Below are positions 23,794 through 31,312 of a stretch of 32,970 bases of DNA, in pieces. Source of the DNA: an uncultured Oscillospiraceae bacterium (GTDB taxonomy: Bacteria > Bacillota > Clostridia > Oscillospirales > Oscillospiraceae); contig CAUBIP010000010.1 in NCBI GenBank assembly GCA_958436045.1, positions 1-32,970 on the forward strand, written 5' to 3'. Every line of letters starts with the position of its first letter. Position 1 is the stretch's first letter. The notes beneath the pieces were generated by a model. The model was not told where the DNA came from and searched no databases. It saw nothing but the letters and a program-made list of their open reading frames with translations. Position numbers and translations under genes: made by a program.

Positions 23794-23822
23794 TTGAAAC
23801 GAGAATAGATATGTGGTATGAT
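23794..23822 (+). promoter_or_regulatory. Promoter for the YpsA-like pseudogene
   Basis: TTGAAA (23794-23799), 17-nt spacer, TATGAT (23817-23822). It sits in the divergent gap between the Xre gene and the pseudogene and could be an Xre target. Confidence 0.6.
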
Positions 23823-23860
23823 GTAATGTTAATAAGGCAGGAATCACGGAGGGGACTTAT

Positions 23861-24387
23861 ATGACCGAAGCCGAAAAACGAATGCACCGTGTATGCTTCA
23901 CAGGACACCGCCCGGAGAAGCTGACACGCCCAGACAGAGCCATCAAAAAGGATCTGGAAAAAGAAATCCGTCAGGCAGTTGCTGACGGACTGAATGTCTT
24001 TATTACGGGTATGGCAAGGGGCGTAGATATCTGAGCAGCACAAATCGTGCTGATGCTTCGTGATGAGGGTTACGATGTCAAACTTATGTGTGCCTGCCCC
24101 TATGAGGGCTTTGAGCGCGGTTGGAGCCAAGAATGGCAGAAAGCAACCGAGAGATACTGGTAGCAGCAGACTTCGTGAAATATGTCTGTGAGGGCTATAG
24201 CCGAGCCTGTTTCCAGATCCGAAATGAATGGATGGTTAATCACTCTGCCAGAGTTATCGCTGTATTCAACGGAGAAAAGAGCGGAACAAAAAATACGATA
24301 GACTACGCTGTTAAGATCGGTGTACCAGTTGTCCGCATAGAGGGTAATCACTCTGAAACTATTCCTATCACAATGAAACTTTTATAG
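23861..24387 (+). pseudogene. YpsA-like (SLOG/Rossmann, DUF1273) gene, broken
   Basis: Starts at ATG 23861 with a ggagggg ribosome binding site and reads HRVCFTGHRPEKL, a hallmark of YpsA-like SLOG-superfamily proteins thought to bind nucleotides. The frame is interrupted by TGA at 24032-24034 in ITGMARGVDI*AAQIVL, where relatives carry tryptophan. A -1 frame change follows at about 24135-24145. Beyond it the conserved C-terminal part continues in another frame (ILVAADFVKYVC, FQIRNEWMV, ARVIAVFNG, GTKNTIDYA). Two independent lesions argue for a pseudogene, not recoding. It is probably cargo of the same decayed element as the neighbouring recombinase fragments. Confidence 0.85.
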
Positions 24388-24432
24388 CCACACTGAAACT
24401 ATTCTTCAGAGAAAAGTTTCAGCGTGGCTTTG
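24386..24432 (+). terminator. Terminator of the YpsA-like pseudogene
   Basis: Arms 24386-24400 and 24415-24429 (agccacactgaaact / agtttcagcgtggct) pair with one mismatch around a 14-nt loop and are followed by ttgtgttt. The first arm overlaps the stop codon. Confidence 0.65.
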
Positions 24433-24555
24433 TGTTTGGCACAAATAGGACTGTTTGAGGGGTGGGAAACACCTGCACAAATCCCACAATGAAACTATTC
24501 CAACATACCTATGTGCTGAAAAGCCTTGTGCCACAAGCATTTTTGCAAAAAGAAA

Positions 24556-24600
24556 AAGGTTGATAGTTTCAATACCAGTGGTATCAAAACTATCAACCTT
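24556..24600. terminator. Hairpin at the 3' side of tRNA-Leu
   Basis: Fourteen-base perfect arms (24556-24569 and 24587-24600) contain an inner 5-bp stem (ATACC/GGTAT). On the minus strand the run of T after the second arm makes it the likely terminator of the tRNA-Leu transcript, 4 nt beyond its CCA end. Confidence 0.7.
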
Positions 24601-24603
24601 ATT

Positions 24604-24688
24604 TGGTGCGGGCATGGGGACTCGAACCCCAACGCATCACTGCACGAGAACCTAAATCTCGCATGTCTACCAATTCCATCATGCCCGC
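24604..24688 (-). tRNA. tRNA-Leu (anticodon UAG)
   Basis: The minus strand folds as a complete class II tRNA. The acceptor GCGGGCA pairs with TGCCCGC, the D-arm contains GGAATTGGTAGAC, the anticodon stem is CGAGA/TCTCG with loop TTTAGGT (anticodon TAG), a long variable arm follows, then the T-arm TGGGGTTCGAGTCCCCA. CCA is encoded (24604-24606). Its 5' 38 bases recur exactly at 25691-25728 and in variant form at 24867-24904, marking it as an integration target. Confidence 0.95.
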
Positions 24689-24866
24689 AAATATGAGCGG
24701 CAGGGCTGCCTGTCGCTATTTTATTTCCCTCTATTTTTACACGGTGAGGAAACCGAGGCGGAGCGCAACGCTTAATCCGCGTTTATAAAAACAGGACAGG
24801 CCTGCTTTTACCAAAGAAATGAATACGGCGAGTGATGGCTCGAAAACTTACACTGAGGTGACAGCA

Positions 24867-24904
24867 CCTAAATCCATCGTGTCTGCCAATTCCACCACGG
24901 GCGC
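24867..24904 (-). pseudogene. tRNA-Leu 5'-half remnant 1
   Basis: On the minus strand this reads as the 5' half of a tRNA-Leu (GCGCCCGTGGTGGAATTGGC then ending GATTTAGG in the anticodon loop). It has no matching anticodon 3' stem, T-arm or 3' acceptor. It aligns over all 38 bases with the other two copies but has a different acceptor arm, so it came from another tRNA-Leu gene. The flank beyond the anticodon loop resembles the flank of remnant 2 (GTG-n-GTCAC pattern). The gap 24689-24951 otherwise holds only this remnant and two hairpins with T runs. Confidence 0.75.
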
Positions 24905-24951
24905 ATATACAGGCAATCAGCGGCGCAAGTGTCTGCTGGTCGCCTGATTTT

Positions 24952-25605
24952 TTACTTCAAAAACTGAGCTGGGTCAAATGTATAGACGTCGTCCTCTCCG
25001 CAATAGCCGCACACGCCCATACGCGGAGAATTGACGATTGGAAGCGCAGAATCGTGCGGATGGCTTTCCATGCAGTCTTCGCAGAAATACGGATACTGAT
25101 CCTCCCATTCGCATTCGCAGCAGATCCAATCGGCTTCCTTTCCGCATTTTCCGCACAGGAAGCGGATCGGTTCGTTTCTCCCGAGCAGACGAACAGCTTT
25201 GCGCTGCTTCGGGCGCAGCAGTGTTCCCACCACCGCGATCGTCAGCTCTGTTGTAGAGCCGAAATCATATTCATAATGGAGTTTGCATCCATCGCGCAGC
25301 ATCCCAACCATGGTGTTTTTCGAGAGCTGCTCATAGTTCCCCACAAAAAATGCGCTTTCGTGTCCACAGCATTCCAGCCAGATATCCCGCAGGAACCGAT
25401 CGAGCGTTTTTAACGTGGCGCTCATCGGCATATCCAGATACAGCCAATACGCCTTTTCGTCTGCGCCCTCCACCTTCAGCAGCTTGCACGTCTGCGCATC
25501 GTCGGCAGTATCATTGTGCTTTTCCAGCAGATGCTTCTTAAACGCTGTTTTGGAAATCGTTCCCCCGCAAAGATAGCAGTTTCCTTTTGATGCCGCTTGC
25601 GCCAT
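24952..25605 (-). CDS. Zinc-ribbon protein of the plasmid pRiA4b ORF-3-like family
   Basis: Soluble 217-residue protein with an N-terminal CYLCGGTISKTAFKKHLLEKH zinc finger of C2H2 type (about residues 11-31). A central domain follows with the pRiA4b-ORF3 pattern (YWLYLDMPMSATLKTLDRFLRDIWLEC and LHYEYDFGSTTELTI, about 53-130), then two C-terminal CxxC clusters (FLCGKCGKEADWICCECEW; CGYCGEDDVY). The middle domain is widespread in plasmids and IS-associated genes; its function is not established. ATG 25605 is chosen because ggaggg precedes it. It lies between two tRNA-Leu 5'-half remnants and may be the only cargo of a small integrated element. Confidence 0.82.
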   Translation of the reverse strand: MAQAASKGNCYLCGGTISKTAFKKHLLEKHNDTADDAQTCKLLKVEGADEKAYWLYLDMPMSATLKTLDRFLRDIWLECCGHESAFFVGNYEQLSKNTMVGMLRDGCKLHYEYDFGSTTELTIAVVGTLLRPKQRKAVRLLGRNEPIRFLCGKCGKEADWICCECEWEDQYPYFCEDCMESHPHDSALPIVNSPRMGVCGYCGEDDVYTFDPAQFLK

Positions 25606-25690
25606 AAGCGTCTCCCTCCAAGTGCTTGTCAACGACGGTACACAAATCCCGCGTCAACGAACAGCAAAATCCTTCACCAAAGTGACGTCA

Positions 25691-25728
25691 CCTAAATCTC
25701 GCATGTCTACCAATTCCATCATGCCCGC
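25691..25728 (-). pseudogene. tRNA-Leu 5'-half remnant 2 (exact copy)
   Basis: These 38 bases are identical to 24651-24688, the 5' acceptor arm, D-arm and anticodon loop of the intact tRNA-Leu(UAG), but the sequence diverges at once on the anticodon 3' side. Such partial tRNA copies are typical of att sites left by tyrosine integrases that cut in an anticodon loop. Distance to the intact copy is 1,040 bp. Confidence 0.85.
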
Positions 25729-25866
25729 GTGGCGTTTGGAGGGGAAATGATGCAGCGATTTTTTTTATTCTATCATGCCAGCGGGGAATGGTCAATGGAA
25801 TTTGCAGGATTTGTGGCAGATTGCACAATTTCCAGGCAGTGCGTTTTTGCTTTCTAACATTATTGC

Positions 25867-25895
25867 TTGACAGTTCTTAAAAATCACAGTACAAT
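25867..25895 (+). promoter_or_regulatory. Promoter for rny
   Basis: Perfect TTGACA (25867-25872), 17-nt spacer, TACAAT (25890-25895), leaving a leader of about 100 nt. No other feature was found in the gap 25729-26001 apart from a T-rich run near 25759. Confidence 0.85.
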
Positions 25896-26001
25896 AAATT
25901 TTGGATTGGTATGGCCAGCAGAAAGATCTGGGGTAGATTCTGCCGGCTTGACTTATTCTCAACATACCCAAATTTTGAAAAAAGGAGGTGTGCGCAGGTT
26001 T

Positions 26002-27552
26002 ATGCAATGGTACTTTATTGTCCTGCCCCTGGCAGGGTTTATTCTTGGTGCTATTATCTTTTTCCTCGCCGGGATCCGCTACCGCAAAAAGGTTGCGGAG
26101 AAGGAGATCGGCAGCGCAGAGGATGAGGCCAGACGGCTCGTGAACGATGCCATCAAGGCCGGTGAAAACAAAAAGCGCGAAATGCTGGTTGAAGCGAAAG
26201 AGGAAATCCATAAATCTCGTACCGAAAGCGAAAAGGAAAACAAGGAGCGCCGGGCGGAGCTGCAAAAGCAGGAGCGTCGGCTGCAGCAGAAAGAGGAATC
26301 CCTGGATAAGAAAATGGATTCCTTTGAGCGGAAGGAAGAGGATCTGCGGAAAAAGCAGCAGCAGATCGCCGCCACCCAGGAGGAGGTTAATCTTATTAAG
26401 AAGAGCCAGCTGGAAATGCTGGAGAAGCTGTCCGGCCTGAGTCAGGAGGAAGCGAAAAATTATCTGCTGCAGAACATTGAATCTGAAGTGCGCCACGAGT
26501 CGGCCATGAAGATCAAGGAGATCGAGGCGCAGTACAAAGAAGATGCGGACAAGCTGGCAAGAGAGATCATCTCCATCGCCATCCAGCGCTGTGCGGCGGA
26601 TCATACCGCCGAGGCAACGGTCTCTGTCGTGCCGCTGCCCAATGATGAAATGAAAGGCCGCATCATCGGCCGTGAAGGCCGGAATATCCGCACCCTGGAG
26701 ACGATCACCGGTGTCGATCTGATCATTGACGATACGCCGGAGGCCATCACCGTCTCCTCCTTCGACCCGGTTCGCCGCGAGATTGCCCGTCTGGCGCTGG
26801 AAAAGCTCATCACAGACGGCCGAATCCACCCCACGCGGATTGAAGACATGGTCGAAAAGGCGCGCCGCGAGGTCGATCGCGTCATCAAGCAGGAGGGCGA
26901 GCGGGCCACCTTCGAGACGGGCATCCACAATCTGCATCCCGAGCTCATCAAGCTCTTGGGGCGGCAGAAGTACCGCACGTCTTATGGCCAGAATGTTCTC
27001 AACCACTCCATCGAGGTCGCGCATATTGCGGGCTTGCTTGCCAGCGAGCTGGGCGTAGATGTCCAGTTGGCAAAGCGCGCCGGCCTGCTGCATGACCTAG
27101 GCAAATCTGTCGACCACGAGATGGAAGGCAGCCACGTCCAGTTGGGTGTGGAGCTGGCCCGGAAATACAAGGAAAGCCCGGCTGTGATCCACGCCATCGA
27201 GGCGCATCACGGCGACGTGGAGCCGCGGACCATCGTTGCCTGCCTGGTGCAGGCGGCCGACGCCATCTCCGCGTCCCGCCCCGGCGCAAGACGTGAGAAT
27301 GTGGAGAACTACATCCGCCGTCTGGAAAAGCTGGAGACGCTCACCGGCTCTTACCCCGGCGTCGAAAAGGCGTATGCCATCCAGGCGGGCCGCGAAGTCC
27401 GGATCATGGTCAAGCCCGAGGAGGTCACGGAGGACAATATGATCCTGCTTGCCAGAGACCTGGCGAAGAAGATCGAGTCCGAGCTGGAATACCCCGGCCA
27501 GATCAAGGTCAACGTGATCCGCGAGACAAAAGCCGTGGAATACGCAAAATAA
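26002..27552 (+). CDS. rny: Ribonuclease Y
   Basis: Membrane-anchored endoribonuclease that starts mRNA decay in Firmicutes. The 516 residues show an N-terminal transmembrane helix (about 4-27), a long charged coiled coil (about 30-145), a KH RNA-binding domain with GRIIGREGRNIRT (about 216-228), and an HD domain with HSIEVAHIAGLL and LLHDLGKSVDHE (about 334-375), whose His-Asp pair binds the catalytic metal. The longer open frame has upstream in-frame ATGs, but ATG 26002 follows aaaggaggtg and gives the family length. It lies alone between accessory regions behind a near-consensus promoter. All catalytic motifs are present. Confidence 0.97.
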   Translation: MQWYFIVLPLAGFILGAIIFFLAGIRYRKKVAEKEIGSAEDEARRLVNDAIKAGENKKREMLVEAKEEIHKSRTESEKENKERRAELQKQERRLQQKEESLDKKMDSFERKEEDLRKKQQQIAATQEEVNLIKKSQLEMLEKLSGLSQEEAKNYLLQNIESEVRHESAMKIKEIEAQYKEDADKLAREIISIAIQRCAADHTAEATVSVVPLPNDEMKGRIIGREGRNIRTLETITGVDLIIDDTPEAITVSSFDPVRREIARLALEKLITDGRIHPTRIEDMVEKARREVDRVIKQEGERATFETGIHNLHPELIKLLGRQKYRTSYGQNVLNHSIEVAHIAGLLASELGVDVQLAKRAGLLHDLGKSVDHEMEGSHVQLGVELARKYKESPAVIHAIEAHHGDVEPRTIVACLVQAADAISASRPGARRENVENYIRRLEKLETLTGSYPGVEKAYAIQAGREVRIMVKPEEVTEDNMILLARDLAKKIESELEYPGQIKVNVIRETKAVEYAK

Positions 27553-27553
27553 T

Positions 27554-27675
27554 TGTTAGCCCAAAGGACACACTGCTGAGGTTGCACCAGATAAGAAAAC
27601 ATTGTAGAAGTCAGTAAAATCAATGTTTTTCATGGTGCAAACACGGTGCGAAGTCGAGACGATCAAATGCTAACA
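27554..27675. repeat. Nested inverted-repeat structure after rny
   Basis: Three nested perfect arm pairs: TGTTAGC/GCTAACA (27554-27560, 27669-27675), TTGCACCA/TGGTGCAA (27582-27589, 27633-27640) and AAAACATTG/CAATGTTTT (27596-27604, 27621-27629). The innermost pair followed by tttt could be the rny terminator. The outer pair may be element ends. No gene is seen in 27553-27873. Confidence 0.5.
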
Positions 27676-27685
27676 GGTTCAAAGG

Positions 27686-27715
27686 GCGTTGATATGCAAA
27701 TATCAGCGCTCTTTT
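27686..27715 (+). terminator. Intrinsic terminator 1 in the rny-lipoprotein gap
   Basis: Stem gcgttgatat/atatcagcgc (one G-U pair) with a gcaa loop is followed by tcttttcc. Confidence 0.75.
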
Positions 27716-27728
27716 CCTATACTCACAA

Positions 27729-27760
27729 GCCATAGGGATTGAAAACCTATGGCGTTTTTA
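27729..27760 (+). terminator. Intrinsic terminator 2 in the rny-lipoprotein gap
   Basis: Stem gccatagg/cctatggc with a 9-nt loop is followed by gttttta, isolating the lipoprotein gene from rny. Confidence 0.75.
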
Positions 27761-27873
27761 TACCCATTTTGAAGAAGGCTGGCAATGAAATTGTCAGATG
27801 TAGATTTATTCCCATCTATATGCTATATTTTTACTGAGCATACAACGAATAAATCTTGACTGGAGGGATTGCG

Positions 27874-28287
27874 ATGAAAAAATATATACGATTGTCAATC
27901 GGCATGATTATGTGTATTCTTCTCTCTGCTTGCGGGTCATCGGCGAAAGCCGACCCGATTGTTTTACCCGCAACAGAGGATATAATCTCCATTTCTGTTT
28001 CCGACGATAACGCAACGGCAACTTGCACGGACAGAGAACAGATAGGAGAAATCATGTCTATTCTGGTGGATATGGAGTCAACTTCAAAATCAAGCGTAAA
28101 TGATGCTCCTAATGTTGATGAATATGTAAAGATTGATTTAAATTGTGCTGATGATACTGTAACAGCGGTATTTTTCTACGAGGACAGCGGAACACAATAT
28201 GTAGAGCAGCCATATCAGGGAATATACATTCCGGCACCTGCGCTGAATACAATGATTTCCAATTTGTTGAGCGAAGCTGACAGCTAA
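27874..28287 (+). CDS. Small lipoprotein (DUF5301-like)
   Basis: Exported lipoprotein of 137 residues. A basic n-region (MKKYIR), a hydrophobic core and the lipobox LLSAC (Cys at about residue 20) mark a signal peptidase II site. The mature part alternates short beta strands (ISISVSDDNATATCTD, VDEYVKIDLNC, TVTAVFFYEDSG) and resembles DUF5301-type lipoproteins of Firmicutes; this assignment is tentative. ATG 27874 follows ggaggg by 6 nt. The gene has its own terminator (28331-28363). Its AT-rich codon use differs from the GC-rich neighbours, suggesting recent acquisition. Confidence 0.8.
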   Translation: MKKYIRLSIGMIMCILLSACGSSAKADPIVLPATEDIISISVSDDNATATCTDREQIGEIMSILVDMESTSKSSVNDAPNVDEYVKIDLNCADDTVTAVFFYEDSGTQYVEQPYQGIYIPAPALNTMISNLLSEADS

Positions 28288-28330
28288 CATTTCATGCATC
28301 GGATAGGACAAGTTGAAACCAAACACCCAC

Positions 28331-28363
28331 AAGGACAGCCGAAAAAATCGACTGTCCTTTTTC
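28331..28363 (+). terminator. Terminator of the lipoprotein gene
   Basis: Arms aaggacagccga and tcgactgtcctt (one mismatch) with a 5-nt A-rich loop are followed by tttctat. Confidence 0.8.
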
Positions 28364-28398
28364 TATGCCGACAGGCAGAAATGAAAGAAACGGCATAG

Positions 28399-29163
28399 CC
28401 GAAGCTATACCGTGACGATACCGCGCCGGAGAATGCAAATGCGGAAAATGCCGTGCTCAAATGCAAGGCAGGCAGCCAGGTTGTGCTGGGCGGCAGCGGG
28501 ACGCTGACCGTCACATCCCACGGCAAGCACGGCATCTCCTCCGGCAGCGCGACAGACGAGCAGGATGCCAGCCTGACCGTCCGTGCTCTGACCTTGCAGA
28601 TCACGACCGAGAGCGGCGATGCTATCCACGCTGAGCAGACCCTGACGATCGAGAGCGGAAATTTGACACTCACTGCCACCGATGATGCGCTGCACAGCGA
28701 TGGCGCGATCACCATCACCGGCGGGACGGTCCTGGCCGCGGGCGGCAGCGGCAGCATGAGGATGCAGCTTACGACGGAGCAGCCCTATCTGCTCCAGCAG
28801 AGCGGTGCTGCCATTGTGGCTGGCGAGACGCTCAGCATCTCGGATGCGGATGGGACGAACATTCTGGATGCATGCCAGGCGCCTTGCACGATCAGCTTCT
28901 TGTTCTACACCAGCCCCGACCTGACGGACGGCCAGTCGTATACGCTGCAAGGCTCCGGCAGTGCATCGGTGCAGTTAGAGGCCCAGACCGGCGCACTGCA
29001 GGGCGGCATGATGCCAGGTGGCCCGGCAGGCGGACCGGGCGCAGACGGCGGCCGTTTAGATGCCCAGCCCCCCGGCGGGCAAGGCGGCGCGCCTGCCGCA
29101 CCTGCGGATGGTGCACCATCCGGCAGTTTGCCTGATGCCGCCTCCGGTGTCACAAGTACTTAA
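28399..29163 (+). pseudogene. 5'-truncated carbohydrate-binding-domain (beta-helix) protein
   Basis: The frame begins after an in-frame TAG (28396-28398) and reads DDTAPENANAENAVLKC, GTLTVTSHGKHGIS, GDAIHAEQTLTIESGN, DDALHSDGAITITGGTV, the repeat style of the DUF4353-like surface proteins with a carbohydrate-binding beta-helix domain. The usual signal peptide/lipobox and the first repeats are missing. Only a GTG at 28453 without a proper ribosome binding site could start translation. The C-terminus is Gly/Pro/Ala-rich (about residues 170-236 from that GTG). The coding quality of the remainder is intact and GC-rich like the chromosome, whereas the sequence just upstream is the AT-rich lipoprotein island. 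The gene therefore looks cut by insertion of that island. Confidence 0.7.
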
Positions 29164-29173
29164 ACTTCCCAGC

Positions 29174-29220
29174 AAAAGCGCTGCGCTTTGCCGGCCTTGG
29201 CCGGCGGCGCAGTGCTTTTT
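29174..29220 (+). terminator. Terminator of the truncated beta-helix gene
   Basis: A long stem beginning AAAAGCgCTGCGC and closing GCGCAGtGCTTTTT contains an inner CCGGCC/GGCCGG hairpin. It starts about 10 nt after the stop codon. Confidence 0.8.
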
Positions 29221-29240
29221 CGCTTTCCTGCCATGGACAG

Positions 29241-29269
29241 TTGCATTTACCAGATGGATATGCTACACT
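29241..29269 (+). promoter_or_regulatory. Promoter of the NSS transporter gene
   Basis: TTGCAT (29241-29246), 17-nt spacer and TACACT (29264-29269) preceded by TGC (extended -10), 32 nt before the start codon. Confidence 0.65.
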
Positions 29270-29300
29270 GTATCTTGCACTACTTTAGGGGAGAGAAAAA

Positions 29301-30674
29301 ATGGAAGAACAACAGAAAAAGAGAAGTACATTTTCCGGCAAGCTCGGTTTTGTATTGGCGGCAGCGGGCGCATCGGTCGGGCTGGGCAATATATGGCGAT
29401 TCCCGTATCTCGCGGCAAAGTATGGCGGCGGGATCTTTTTGCTCGTTTATATTATCCTGGCGCTGACCTTTGGCTTTTCCATGATCGTCGCTGAGACGGC
29501 CTTGGGCCGTATGACAGGCAAGAGCCCCGTCGGCGCATTTGCCGCCTTTGGAAAGACAAAATGGCGCTCCTGTGGCGGATGGATCAATGCGATCATCCCG
29601 ATTTTGATCGTCCCGTATTATTCCGTCATCGGCGGTTGGGTCATCAAGTATCTGGTTGGCTATCTCAGCGGGCACGGCGCGCAGCTGGCGGCGGACGGCT
29701 ATTTTACCTCGTTTATCTCGAGCGGCGTCTCCACGGAGGTCTGCTTTGTGATTTTTGCCCTGTTTACGCTGGGAATCATCTTTGCGGGTGTCCGCAACGG
29801 CATCGAGCGGGTCTCCAAAATCATGATGCCGATCCTGGTGATTTTATCGCTGGTGATCACCGTTTATTCCATGACCCGGCCCGGCGCGTGGGCAGGCGTC
29901 AAATACTTCTTGGTGCCAAATTTTAAGGATTTCTCCTGGATGACCGTCGTCACCGCCATGGGGCAGGTGTTCTACTCTCTGTCCATTGCCATGGGGATCC
30001 TGATCACCTTCGGCTCTTATATGAAGAAGGATGTTTCGATTGAAAAGTCCACCCGTAATGTGGAGATCTTCGATACGGCCATCGCGATCCTGGCGGGCCT
30101 GATGATTATCCCTGCAGTCTTTGCCTTCTCCGGCGGCAGTGCAGAGAATCTGCAGGCGGGCCCATCTTTGATGTTTATCACGCTTCCGAAGGTCTTTGCC
30201 AGCATGGGGCTGGGGACGGCGGCTGGGATTCTTTTCTTCGTCCTTGTGCTGTTTGCCGCGGTGACCAGCTCCATCGCCCTGACCGAGAGCGCCGTCTCGA
30301 CGTTCGAGGACCAGTTCGGCTGGAGCAGAAAGAAAGCAACGCTGATCGTCGGTATGATAATGCTTGCACTGGGAACCTTGTCCTCCCTGGGGTATGGCCC
30401 GTTGGCCGGTGTGAAGTTGATTGGGATGCAGTTTTTGGATTTCTTTGATTTCCTGACAAACTCTGTCATGATGCCTGTCGCAGCCATCGCGACTTGTCTG
30501 CTGGTCTCCCGGGTCATCGGAGTCGGCAAAATCGAGCAAGAGGTCCTGAGCGGGGAGACGACATTCCGCCGGAAGAAGATCTTCAATTTTATGATCCGCT
30601 TCCTGTGCCCCGTTTTTGCCGTTATCATCCTGCTGAGCTCCATTGCCAACGCCTTTGGCTGGATCTCGATGTGA
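29301..30674 (+). CDS. Sodium-dependent amino-acid transporter (NSS/SNF family)
   Basis: Na+-coupled symporter of the neurotransmitter:sodium symporter family (LeuT/MhsT-like). The 457 residues carry the family TM1 hallmark GFVLAAAGASVGLGNIWRFPYLAAKYGGG (residues about 16-44; Na+ and substrate site), then about 11 membrane segments in total. The TM6 area is FYSLSIAMGILITFGSYM (about 216-233) and TM8 carries AAVTSSIALTESAVSTFED. Bacterial NSS members transport hydrophobic or aromatic amino acids; the substrate here is unknown. Ggggag precedes ATG 29301. The gene is monocistronic between its own promoter and a strong terminator. Confidence 0.95.
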   Translation: MEEQQKKRSTFSGKLGFVLAAAGASVGLGNIWRFPYLAAKYGGGIFLLVYIILALTFGFSMIVAETALGRMTGKSPVGAFAAFGKTKWRSCGGWINAIIPILIVPYYSVIGGWVIKYLVGYLSGHGAQLAADGYFTSFISSGVSTEVCFVIFALFTLGIIFAGVRNGIERVSKIMMPILVILSLVITVYSMTRPGAWAGVKYFLVPNFKDFSWMTVVTAMGQVFYSLSIAMGILITFGSYMKKDVSIEKSTRNVEIFDTAIAILAGLMIIPAVFAFSGGSAENLQAGPSLMFITLPKVFASMGLGTAAGILFFVLVLFAAVTSSIALTESAVSTFEDQFGWSRKKATLIVGMIMLALGTLSSLGYGPLAGVKLIGMQFLDFFDFLTNSVMMPVAAIATCLLVSRVIGVGKIEQEVLSGETTFRRKKIFNFMIRFLCPVFAVIILLSSIANAFGWISM

Positions 30675-30690
30675 TTCTTGCGGCAATTTG

Positions 30691-30740
30691 AAAAAGTGCC
30701 CTCGCCCCGCCTGAGTTCAGGCGAGACGAGGGCGCTTTTT
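30691..30740. terminator. Terminator after the NSS gene
   Basis: Outer arms aaaaagtgccctcg and cgagggcgcttttt with an inner gcct/aggc stem give U-tracts in both directions. It lies between the convergent NSS gene and the DUF2798-like pseudogene. Confidence 0.85.
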
Positions 30741-30756
30741 AGATGCACGCGGCAAG

Positions 30757-31224
30757 CTACCGCCGGAACAGCGCCCGAAAGAGCAGCCGGACCAGAGGGC
30801 CGATGAAGAAGACCTGCAAGCAGAGTGCGACAGGGAAGCACTGGCACGCCAGCTGCAGCCATTGGGGGAACTAGCCCGCAGTGAAGCCGCTGTGATAAAA
30901 GGTGGCGAACAGAGTGACGCAGGGCACGATCAAGCAGACCGTGAAGCATTGGATCGCCAGCGTGAAAAAGATGGGCGGCAGCGCTCCGGGCGGGATGATC
31001 CGCAGCGCAAGTTTCTGGACAAGGTGTGTGATGCAGAAGAAGATCGGCAGGAAGACCAGTAGGTACTCGGCCCACATTTCCCGGATCGCCAGCAGAAATA
31101 CGGGCCCGGACAATCCGCCCAGCTTCCGCGCGATGGCGTAGATGGTCATGCAATACACCGTGCAAAATACCATTAGGGCGGTAAATACGATACAGTGCAG
31201 TTTAATTGTGTGCAACGGTATCAT
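30757..31224 (-). pseudogene. DUF2798-like membrane protein gene with an in-frame amber codon
   Basis: Reading from ATG 31224, a hydrophobic protein with four membrane segments in two repeats is encoded (IVFTALMVFCTVYCMTIYAI; then PPIFFTLAIQCFTVCLIVPC). The frame meets TAG at 30871-30873 in HSGFTAG*FPQWLQL, then stays open and clearly coding to a second TAG at 30757-30759. The downstream part (FPVALCLQVFFIGPLVRLLF) is the conserved DUF2798 C-terminal half-repeat, so the amber codon interrupts a full-length family member of about 155 residues. No ribosome binding site is evident before ATG 31224. A recent nonsense mutation (for example CAG to TAG) is the simplest reading. Confidence 0.75.
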
Positions 31225-31273
31225 AGTAACACATCTACACCGAAAATATAAGGGGGAGGAATTTTGTGAAAAC

Positions 31274-31310
31274 AAAAAAATCACCGCGATCTGATTCAGA
31301 CCACGGTGAT
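31274..31310 (-). terminator. Terminator of tRNA-Val
   Basis: On the minus strand a 14-bp stem with two G-U pairs (arms 31297-31310 and 31280-31293, 3-nt loop) is followed by seven T. Confidence 0.9.
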
Positions 31311-31312
31311 AA

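Noticed and set aside
27553..27680. Possible integron attC site
   Set aside because: The outer arms do not fit the GTTRRRY/RYYYAAC core rules, and no integron integrase is near.
30017..31165. A 382-codon minus-strand frame over the NSS gene and the DUF2798-like region
   Set aside because: Most of it is antisense to a transporter with intact motifs, and it crosses a bidirectional terminator.
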